The notes under the pieces were generated by a model that was given only the letters and a program-made list of their open reading frames with translations, was not told the origin of the DNA and searched no databases. DNA of 31,151 bases from Clostridiaceae bacterium (GTDB lineage: Bacteria > Bacillota > Clostridia > Oscillospirales > Acutalibacteraceae): the NCBI GenBank assembly GCA_016292575.1, contig JAEDIH010000006.1:1-31151 (forward strand). The letters are read 5' to 3'. Position 1 is the first letter of the stretch. Every line of letters starts with the position of its first letter. The translations under genes were made by a program, and so were the position numbers. Shown piece after piece: positions 1-5,894 of this stretch.

Positions 1-895
1 GCTCGCCGCGGTTGCCCTCAATGGAGGTCATGAGTGCGGTCTCTTCGCCGCAGACAAACGCGCCTGCGCCGAGCTTGACGTGAAGATCAAAGTCAAAGCC
101 CGAACCGAAGATGTTCTTTCCGAGCAGACCCATTTCCTTTGCCTGATCAATGGCAATCTGGAGACGCTTGACGGCGATGGGATATTCCGCGCGGACGTAT
201 ATGTAGCCCTCGGTTGCTCCGGTTGCATAGCCGCAGATTGTCATTGCCTCAACAATGCAGTGCGGATCGCCCTCAAGAACACTTCTGTCCATGAATGCGC
301 CGGGGTCGCCTTCGTCGGCGTTGCAGACAACGTATTTCTGGTCAGCCTTGTTTGCGGCGGTGAAGCTCCATTTGAGTCCGGTCGGGAATCCGCCGCCGCC
401 TCTTCCGCGCAGACCGGAATCCTTGACTATCTGGATAACCTGCTCGGGAGAAAGCTCGGTAAGGCACTTTGCAAGAGCCTGATAGCCGTCGTATGCGATA
501 TATTCGTTGATGTCTTCGGGATTGATTACACCGCAGTTGCGCAGCGCAATTCTGTGCTGCTTTTTATAGAACTGGGTTTCCTTGAGCGGCTTGACTTCCT
601 GACCGTGGACTGTCTCATCATAAAGAAGTCTCTTGACCATGCGGCCCTTGAGAAGATGTTCTTCAACAATTTCGGGAACATCCTCAACCTTGACTTCCGA
701 GTAGAAGCAGCCTTCGGGATATACTATCATGATGGGACCGAGAGCGCAAAGACCGAAGCAACCGGTGCGGATAACCTTGACTTCTTCTTCAAGTCCCTTT
801 GCCTTGATTTCTTTTTCAAGGGCTTCGATGATTGCCGGTGAGTTTGAGGAAGTACAGCCGGTACCGCCGCAAACAAGCACGTGTGAACGATACAT
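1..895 (-). CDS. hndC: NADH-binding subunit of bifurcating [FeFe]-hydrogenase (HndC/NuoF-like), partial
   Basis: This is the flavin/NAD(P)H-binding subunit of a soluble electron-bifurcating hydrogenase, which couples NADH and ferredoxin oxidation to H2 formation. The gene starts at ATG 895 behind AAGGAGGT and stays open to the left edge, so 298 residues are seen. An N-terminal thioredoxin-like [2Fe-2S] domain carries C9, C14, C46 and C50 (CX4C and CX3C). Next comes the NuoF core with the glycine-rich FMN/NADH motif GLRGRGGGGFPTG, then CNADEGDPGAFMDRS and, close to the edge, CGEETALMTSIEG. The C-terminal [4Fe-4S] and ferredoxin-like domains are outside the window. The start lies 12 bases after the hndB stop, with the Shine-Dalgarno placed directly behind that stop, so the two are co-translated. 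The catalytic HndD/HydA gene is expected further left (inference). Formate-dehydrogenase-linked NuoF is an alternative, but the NuoE-HATPase-HndB-NuoF order favours hydrogenase. Confidence 0.93.
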   Translation of the reverse strand, partial: MYRSHVLVCGGTGCTSSNSPAIIEALEKEIKAKGLEEEVKVIRTGCFGLCALGPIMIVYPEGCFYSEVKVEDVPEIVEEHLLKGRMVKRLLYDETVHGQEVKPLKETQFYKKQHRIALRNCGVINPEDINEYIAYDGYQALAKCLTELSPEQVIQIVKDSGLRGRGGGGFPTGLKWSFTAANKADQKYVVCNADEGDPGAFMDRSVLEGDPHCIVEAMTICGYATGATEGYIYVRAEYPIAVKRLQIAIDQAKEMGLLGKNIFGSGFDFDLHVKLGAGAFVCGEETALMTSIEGNRGE

Positions 896-907
896 TTTGT
901 TACCTCC

Positions 908-1279
908 TTATTTTGCAACGGCTCCGACCGTGTATTCGGTCACGGGATTTCCGTTAACGATATGGTCAACAACAACCTTTGCCGCTTTTTCCGCGGTCAT
1001 GTTGACATAGGTCACTTTTTCTTTTCCGGGTTCAAGAACCTCAACAATCGGTTCATACTGGCACATACCGATGCAGCCGGTCTGGGAAACGGTGACATGG
1101 GAGAGATTCCTCTTTGCAATTTCCTCAACAAATTTGTTCATGACGGGTCTTGCGCCCGCCGCAATTCCGCAGGTTGCCATGCCGACAACGATCCTTGTAA
1201 CTTCCGTTGAATCGTCTCTTGCGGTCATTTTGGCTTTTGCGGCGTCTCTGAGAGCCATAAGCTCCTCAATGCTTTTCAT
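908..1279 (-). CDS. hndB: Hydrogenase [2Fe-2S] ferredoxin-like subunit (HndB)
   Basis: A 123-residue thioredoxin-like ferredoxin subunit of the NAD(P)-linked bifurcating hydrogenase; its role in the family is electron transfer inside the complex. Visible features are MATCGIAAGARPVM around C37 and QTGCIGMCQYEP with C69 and C73. Only three cysteines are present, which as far as I recall is usual for HndB-type proteins. I chose ATG 1279 because GGAGGTG lies nine bases upstream and the protein then begins MKSIEELMAL, the family-like N-terminus. A longer in-frame extension to 1459 overlaps the preceding gene and has no ribosome binding site. The gene sits 31 bases after the HATPase gene and 12 bases before hndC, in one operon. 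Confidence 0.92.
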   Translation of the reverse strand: MKSIEELMALRDAAKAKMTARDDSTEVTRIVVGMATCGIAAGARPVMNKFVEEIAKRNLSHVTVSQTGCIGMCQYEPIVEVLEPGKEKVTYVNMTAEKAAKVVVDHIVNGNPVTEYTVGAVAK

Positions 1280-1310
1280 ATGTTTGTGCACCTCCGTTAA
1301 ATGGGTCATA

Positions 1311-1844
1311 TTACACGTTTGTGTTTTCGTTAATGTACTCAGTGAGCCACTGAGCAATGCTCGGCTCGGAAAGCGAAACATCGCCGAGAATTTCCTTGAG
1401 TTTTCTTGTGTCGAGCGAAAACTCGTGCTCATCTTTAATGAAGTTATAGACAAAGTCAATGTGAGTATTCATTGTTATAAGAGTAACAATGGTGCTTGTC
1501 ATATCGCCCAGCGGGGTGAAATCGACATTGTCGGTTTTAAAAACCGCAGTGACTGTTGTTCCTTTTCCGACCGCGCTTTCAATTTCCAGCGTTCCGCCGG
1601 TCATTTCCGCAGCCATTTTGAAAAGCGGAATTCCGAGGCCGACCTTTCTTGTTGTCCGTGTTGTGAAAAACGGGTCACGGACAGCGTCAAGCTGCTCTTG
1701 CGTCATCCCTTTTCCGTTGTCCGCAATTCGCAAGGTCAGTGTATGCAAAACGGTGCTTTCAATCGCTTCAACGGTAACAAGGCTTGCGTTCGCTGTTATC
1801 GAATTCTGGGCAATATCAAGGACATTAAGTGAAAGCTCGCGCAT
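1311..1844 (-). CDS. Stand-alone HATPase (histidine-kinase-like ATPase domain) in the hydrogenase operon
   Basis: A 177-residue protein made of a GHKL/HATPase_c fold without sensor, dimerisation or phosphoacceptor-His domain. The N box is NVLDIAQNS (N14 region), the G1 box is DNGKGM, the F-like box is DPFFTTR, the G2 box is GLGIPLF, and GKGTTV follows. Residues from about 110 to 177 form a small C-terminal segment that I do not recognise. It starts with a TAATG overlap on the hndA stop, so it is translationally coupled to that gene. Similar orphan ATPase genes occur in bifurcating hydrogenase operons of other Clostridia, and their job is not settled. A regulatory or assembly role, such as a serine-kinase/anti-sigma-like switch or a partner for a PAS/response protein, is inference. 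No receiver or partner regulator is visible in this window. Confidence 0.85.
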   Translation of the reverse strand: MRELSLNVLDIAQNSITANASLVTVEAIESTVLHTLTLRIADNGKGMTQEQLDAVRDPFFTTRTTRKVGLGIPLFKMAAEMTGGTLEIESAVGKGTTVTAVFKTDNVDFTPLGDMTSTIVTLITMNTHIDFVYNFIKDEHEFSLDTRKLKEILGDVSLSEPSIAQWLTEYINENTNV

Positions 1845-2338
1845 TACTGATATTTTTCAAGGATACCCTTGACGTCTGCTGCGGTAATTTTTCCGTAAAC
1901 GTCGTCGTTGATCATCATAACGGGGGCAAGACCGCAGGCACCGATGCAGCGGCAGGCGGTGAGTGAAAAGCGTCCGTCGGGAGTGCATTCTTCGGCACCG
2001 ATGCCGAGCTGTGCGGAAAGTTCGTCAAGAATTTCCTGCGAACCCTTAACATAGCAAGCGGTTCCGAGGCAGACGGAAATTGCGTATTCGCCTTTGGGTG
2101 AAAGCGCAAACTGAGCGTAGAATGTTGCAACGCCGTACACCTTTTCAAGCGGAACGCCCATTCCGTCGGCGATCATTTGCTGAACCTCAAATGGAAGATA
2201 GCCGTAAATGTCCTGAGCAACCTGCATAACGTGCATCAGCTGGCTGTTATCCCCTGCGCAGTCCGCAATGACCTGTTTCAGCTTTTCTTCCTGCTCCTTG
2301 GTCCCCGAAAAAGGAATTTTGCTGATCTTTTTGAGCAT
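1844..2338 (-). CDS. hndA: NuoE-like [2Fe-2S] subunit of bifurcating hydrogenase (HndA/HydC)
   Basis: A 164-residue thioredoxin-like [2Fe-2S] subunit that relays electrons between the flavin subunit and the rest of the hydrogenase. It shows the complete NuoE signature: an N-terminal helical bundle with YGYLPFEVQQMIA, the motif VYGVATFYAQF, and four cluster ligands C90, C95, C131 and C135 within CLGTAC and CRCIGACG. Length is normal for the family. The start is ATG 2338 with AAGGAGG ten bases upstream. It is the first gene of the minus-strand operon, and its stop overlaps the HATPase start by one base. Confidence 0.94.
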   Translation of the reverse strand: MLKKISKIPFSGTKEQEEKLKQVIADCAGDNSQLMHVMQVAQDIYGYLPFEVQQMIADGMGVPLEKVYGVATFYAQFALSPKGEYAISVCLGTACYVKGSQEILDELSAQLGIGAEECTPDGRFSLTACRCIGACGLAPVMMINDDVYGKITAADVKGILEKYQ

Positions 2339-2434
2339 TGAATTTTATCCTCCTTTAACGGCAGAAAACGCCGTCAGAATTAATTGATAAGCCTGTAATC
2401 GAATTAATATGATCACATAAACCCATACTACGAC

Positions 2435-2463
2435 ATAATATCACATATTTATAAAAAAATCTA
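2435..2463 (-). promoter_or_regulatory. Candidate promoter of the hydrogenase operon
   Basis: On the minus strand there is an extended -10 (TG-A-TATTAT, with TATTAT at 2435-2440) and a poor -35 TAGATT at 2458-2463, separated by 17 bases. It would give a leader of about 90 bases containing a small hairpin (ACGGC at 2358-2362 with GCCGT at 2370-2374) just before the hndA ribosome binding site. The region is very AT-rich, so chance matches are likely. Confidence 0.4.
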
Positions 2464-2501
2464 TAGTTTTTTTATCTTTATATTATTAGTTATTATTTGT
2501 A

Positions 2502-2531
2502 TTGACTTTGCATTAAAAAATATAGTAAAAT
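2502..2531 (+). promoter_or_regulatory. Promoter of the leader ORF and mgtE
   Basis: TTGACT at 2502-2507 and TAAAAT at 2526-2531 are 18 bases apart. It is the best sigma-A-type match between the divergent hndA and mgtE units. The transcript would begin near 2538 and carry a leader of about 130 bases ahead of mgtE. Confidence 0.6.
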
Positions 2532-2569
2532 AACAAAAGACGCAATTTTGCAATCATTAACAGGGAGGT

Positions 2570-2661
2570 GGGTCTGCATGGATACGGACGGTAACCCTAA
2601 AGGGCGATTATGTATTAAAAATCTGTTTTCCGGCGCAGACCCCCGTTCATGTCTGCGCCGG
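2570..2661 (+). promoter_or_regulatory. mgtE leader RNA with two mutually exclusive helices
   Basis: Helix A pairs GGGTCTGC (2570-2577) with GCAGACCC (2635-2642), eight perfect pairs. Helix B pairs CCGGCGCAGAC (2630-2640) with GTCTGCGCCGG (2651-2661), eleven perfect GC-rich pairs around a ten-base loop. They share bases 2635-2640, so only one can form. Helix A masks the bases directly before the leader ORF start. Helix B buries the end of the leader ORF and the GGTG just before the mgtE start. No U-run follows helix B, so translational or Rho-linked control is more likely than intrinsic termination. The layout does not fit the M-box (ykoK) riboswitch. Confidence 0.6.
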
Positions 2662-2664
2662 TGA
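2578..2664 (+). CDS. 28-residue leader peptide upstream of mgtE
   Basis: A short ORF with a near-ideal Shine-Dalgarno (GGGAGGTG at 2563-2570) seven bases before ATG 2578. The peptide begins MDTDGNPKGRL, ends GADPRSCLRR and stops at TGA 2662-2664. The mgtE ATG follows after only one codon (AAG) and in the same frame, so reinitiation or coupling is plausible. The acidic/proline-containing N-terminus followed by a basic C-terminus resembles in composition the MgtL leader peptide of enterobacterial mgtA, where such residues destabilise ribosomes at low Mg2+. I see no sequence homology, so shared mechanism is inference. The ORF spans both arms of the overlapping hairpins described separately. That it is translated is supported by the ribosome binding site, not proven. 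Confidence 0.6.
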   Translation: MDTDGNPKGRLCIKNLFSGADPRSCLRR

Positions 2665-2667
2665 AAG

Positions 2668-4059
2668 ATGGTGCATTTTATGGACGAAGAATATGTTTTT
2701 GAAAATCTGCGTTCTCTTGTTGAAGCACATCAGTATAAGGAATTGAGGAACGAGCTTGTCGATATGGCATATCCCGATATTGCACAGTTCATTATGAGCA
2801 TTGACGAGCCGCAGACCTCGGTCACCGTTTTCAGAATCCTGCCCAAGGACAGCTCAGCCGATGTTTTTGCCTATCTTGACACAGACCGCCAGGCACAGCT
2901 TATCGAGCTGTTCACCGACAGGGAAATTGAACGGCTCATGGACGACCTTTTTGTCGATGACGCCGTTGATCTGCTTGAGGAGGTTCCTGCCTCGGTTGTA
3001 AAGCGTATCCTTGAAAATACTGACAAAGAAACGAGAGAGGTCATCAACCGTATTCTTGAATACCCGGACAATTCCGCCGGCAGCGTAATGACCATTGAAA
3101 TGGTTGAGCTGCACGACAGGCTGACCGTCGGCGAGGCTATCAAGAATATCCGCCGGACGGGCGTTGACAAGGAGACTATCTACACCTGCTATGTTATTGA
3201 CGACAAGCGCCACCTTGTCGGAACAATACCGCTGCGCCGCCTTATCCTTAACGATGAGGACGTGCCGCTGACGGAAATTATGGCAGACGACGAACAGCTG
3301 ATTTATGTCCGCACTCTTGATGACCAGGAGGAGGTTGCCTCCATTGCAAAAAAGTATGACCTTTTGAGCGTTCCGGTCGTTGACAAGGAAAACCGCCTTG
3401 TCGGAATCATCACGATTGACGATATCGTTGACATCATTGATGATGAGGCAACGGAGGACTTTGAAAAAATGGCATCCTTGCGTCCGTCCGAGGACGAATA
3501 TCTCAAAACCAATGTTCTTACCCTTGCAAAGAATCGTATGCCGTGGCTGCTTATACTTATGATATCTTCAACCTTTACAGGTCAGATAATCGAAGGCTTT
3601 GAAAATCAGCTTGCCGCCATAGCGGGGCTTACGGCGTGTATTCCGATGCTTATGGGTACGGGCGGAAACTCCGGCTCGCAAGCCTCAACCCTGATTATCC
3701 GCGGTCTGGCCCTCGGTGAAATTAAAATCAAGGACTATTTCCGCGTGCTCTGGAAGGAGATCCGCGTTTCCGTAATCTGCGGAGCGGTGCTTGCGCTTGC
3801 AAACTGGATAAGAATGCTCGTTTTAAGAGCCGTAACCGGCGGAGATGCAAGTAACAGCGTTATACTTGTGGTCTGCCTCTCGCTTTTGTGCGTGGTAATG
3901 GTTGCCAAAATGATGGGCTGCACTCTGCCCATTATTGCAAAGCTGCTGAAGCTTGACCCTGCGCTTATGACCGGACCTGTTATGAGTACTGTTGTTGACG
4001 CGGTGTCGCTGCTCATCTATTTTGCTCTCACCGGAATATTCATCACCGGAAGGACATGA
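2668..4059 (+). CDS. mgtE: Magnesium channel/transporter MgtE
   Basis: A membrane Mg2+ channel gated by cytoplasmic Mg2+ sensing. The 463-residue protein has the full MgtE layout: a helical N-domain (about 10-130), two CBS domains (about 135-195 and 200-260), a plug-helix region, and a C-terminal membrane domain (about 290-460) of roughly five helices. Signature segments are GTGGNSGSQAS at 330-340 and PALMTGPVMSTVVDAVSLL near 431-449, with the pore-type Asp at 444. Two starts are possible: ATG 2668, three bases after the leader-ORF stop, and ATG 2680 (MDEEYVFENL). Both have weak ribosome binding sites, which fits dependence on translation of the leader ORF. I keep 2668 because of the tight coupling. 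It may be co-transcribed with the ABC pair 65 bases downstream. Confidence 0.95.
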   Translation: MVHFMDEEYVFENLRSLVEAHQYKELRNELVDMAYPDIAQFIMSIDEPQTSVTVFRILPKDSSADVFAYLDTDRQAQLIELFTDREIERLMDDLFVDDAVDLLEEVPASVVKRILENTDKETREVINRILEYPDNSAGSVMTIEMVELHDRLTVGEAIKNIRRTGVDKETIYTCYVIDDKRHLVGTIPLRRLILNDEDVPLTEIMADDEQLIYVRTLDDQEEVASIAKKYDLLSVPVVDKENRLVGIITIDDIVDIIDDEATEDFEKMASLRPSEDEYLKTNVLTLAKNRMPWLLILMISSTFTGQIIEGFENQLAAIAGLTACIPMLMGTGGNSGSQASTLIIRGLALGEIKIKDYFRVLWKEIRVSVICGAVLALANWIRMLVLRAVTGGDASNSVILVVCLSLLCVVMVAKMMGCTLPIIAKLLKLDPALMTGPVMSTVVDAVSLLIYFALTGIFITGRT

Positions 4060-4124
4060 AAAAATTTCCGTAAATACTGCGGAGGTTCCGGGCAACTGCC
4101 CGAAATTAAAGGAGGACTTACACT

Positions 4125-5894
4125 TTGTTCAAAAGATTCCTGTCATTTCTGAAGGGTTATCGTATTTTGACGATACTCACACCTATCATGGTTTTTCTTG
4201 ACGTTGTTATTGAGCTTCAGATTCCTAAGATCATGGGCGAGCTTATTACAATGCTCTACTCAACGGAAGACCCGGACTTTGCGCACGACGTGCTGAATGT
4301 CAAGCTGCTGCAGATGCTCGGTCTTTGCGCGCTGACGCTCCTTGTCGGCTATATTGCGTCAAGGTGTTCGGCAATAGCAAGCATGGGCTTTTCGGCGAAT
4401 ATGCGCTCGGCACTGTTCAACAAAATTCAGGATTTTTCGTTTGAAAACATCGATAAGCTCAAAATCTCCTCGCTCATTACAAGAATGACGAGCGACACCT
4501 CGCGGATTTCGAGCGTGTTCAGCAATATTATCGTGACCTTTGTCAGAGGACCGTTTCTCCTTATACTTGCGCTCAAGTATTCGCTTGAGATAAGCAGGGA
4601 TCTTTCAAAGATCTTCATTTTCTGCGTTCCGGCCATTATTGTTCTGCTTGTTATTCTTGGAATTGCGGCCGTTCCGCTTTTCAGAAAGCTGCTTAAAGTT
4701 ACGGACGACTTCAACGGAACGCTGCGCACAAACATCAACGGAATCCGTGTTGTCAAGTCCTTTGTCCGCGAGGATTACGAAAAGGAAAGGTTTGAAAAGG
4801 TCAACGACGCTCTTGTTCAGACAAGTATCCGGGCGCAGAAGATTGTGCTTTACATTGCTCCGCTGCTCATGCTCGTCATCTACGGCTGCATGGTTGCCGC
4901 GCTGTTCATGGGAAGCAGAATCGTTATAAACGATACCCTTGCCGGTATCAGCGGCGGTCTTGAGGTCGGTCAGATAACAACCTTTACCACCTATATTTCT
5001 CAGGTGCTCTCCTCGCTCATGACCATCCTCATGGTTTTTGTTACCATTGCAACGGCAAAGGCCTCCGTTGAAAGAGTCGGTGAAGTTTTTGCCCAGCAGC
5101 CCGTAACAAACGATGACAACGGAGATGAAAACCTTTTGGTTGAGGACGGAAGCGTTGAATTCAGGAACGTGTCGTTCAAATATGAGCAAGAGGCGGTCAA
5201 AAACGTTCTTGAAAATATCAACCTTAAAATCAACAGCGGCGAAACAATAGGCATCATAGGCTCAACCGGCTCGGCAAAATCAACTCTGGTTCAGCTCATT
5301 CCGCGCCTTTATGACGCCACCGAGGGCGAGGTGCTCGTCTCCGGTCATAATGTAAAGGAATATAAGTTTAAAAACCTCAGGCAGGAGGTTTCAATCGTTC
5401 CGCAGCAAAGCATGCTCTTCTCCGGAACAATCAAGGACAACCTGCTTTGGGGTGACTTTTCCGCAACCGATGAGGAGATAATTGAAGCGGCAAAGGCGGC
5501 TCGGGCTCACGACTTTATAATGGAAAAGGAAAAGGGCTATGACACCGAGGTCGGTCAGGGCGGAAACAACGTTTCCGGCGGTCAGAGACAGCGCCTTTGC
5601 ATTGCCAGAGCTATCCTCAGAAAGCCGAAAATCCTCATTCTTGACGACTCCACCAGCGCCGTTGACACCGCAACCGACGCGAAGATACGGGAAGCACTCA
5701 GGGGCGAGCGGTTCAGGGAAACCACAAAAATCATTATTGCCCAGCGTATAACGTCGATCATGAACGCGGACAGGATAATCGTTCTTGAAAAGGGAAGAAT
5801 TTGCGGTCTGGGTACTCACGACGAGCTTGTTAAAACCAATGAGGTATATAATGAGATATTTGTTTCTCAGCAGGAAGGAGTGCTTGCGCAATGA
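4125..5894 (+). CDS. ABC exporter half-transporter, subunit 1 (degenerate ATP site)
   Basis: A 589-residue fused membrane/ATPase half-transporter, with six helices in residues 1-320 and the ATPase domain from about 343. It starts with TTG 4125, nine bases after AAAGGAGG. ATPase motifs are Walker A GSTGSAKST at 379-387 (Ala in place of the usual third Gly), a canonical signature VSGGQ at 483-487, Walker B ILILD at 503-507 followed by Asp508 instead of the catalytic Glu, and Gln540 in place of the switch His. So it supplies a good signature but a poor hydrolysis site, typical of one half of a heterodimeric exporter. Its TGA overlaps the ATG of subunit 2 (ATGA). The substrate is unknown; homologues are annotated as multidrug or lipid exporters. 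A small CGGGC/GCCCG hairpin lies just before the ribosome binding site. Confidence 0.92.
   Translation: MFKRFLSFLKGYRILTILTPIMVFLDVVIELQIPKIMGELITMLYSTEDPDFAHDVLNVKLLQMLGLCALTLLVGYIASRCSAIASMGFSANMRSALFNKIQDFSFENIDKLKISSLITRMTSDTSRISSVFSNIIVTFVRGPFLLILALKYSLEISRDLSKIFIFCVPAIIVLLVILGIAAVPLFRKLLKVTDDFNGTLRTNINGIRVVKSFVREDYEKERFEKVNDALVQTSIRAQKIVLYIAPLLMLVIYGCMVAALFMGSRIVINDTLAGISGGLEVGQITTFTTYISQVLSSLMTILMVFVTIATAKASVERVGEVFAQQPVTNDDNGDENLLVEDGSVEFRNVSFKYEQEAVKNVLENINLKINSGETIGIIGSTGSAKSTLVQLIPRLYDATEGEVLVSGHNVKEYKFKNLRQEVSIVPQQSMLFSGTIKDNLLWGDFSATDEEIIEAAKAARAHDFIMEKEKGYDTEVGQGGNNVSGGQRQRLCIARAILRKPKILILDDSTSAVDTATDAKIREALRGERFRETTKIIIAQRITSIMNADRIIVLEKGRICGLGTHDELVKTNEVYNEIFVSQQEGVLAQ

Noticed and set aside
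80..841. 253-codon plus-strand ORF at the left edge
   Set aside because: It is antisense to the HndC coding frame, which carries clear conserved motifs throughout; no ribosome binding site and no recognisable domain.
1071..1832. 253-codon plus-strand ORF opposite hndB and the HATPase gene
   Set aside because: Antisense to two genes with strong motifs and ribosome binding sites.
2402..2420. Rex or similar operator ahead of the hydrogenase operon
   Set aside because: There is an imperfect dyad centred on TGATCA, but it does not match the TTGTTAANNNNTTAACAA-type Rex consensus and the region is AT-rich.
2540..2667. M-box (ykoK) Mg2+ riboswitch upstream of mgtE
   Set aside because: The leader is too short and lacks the conserved M-box core; the visible elements are a short ORF and two overlapping hairpins.
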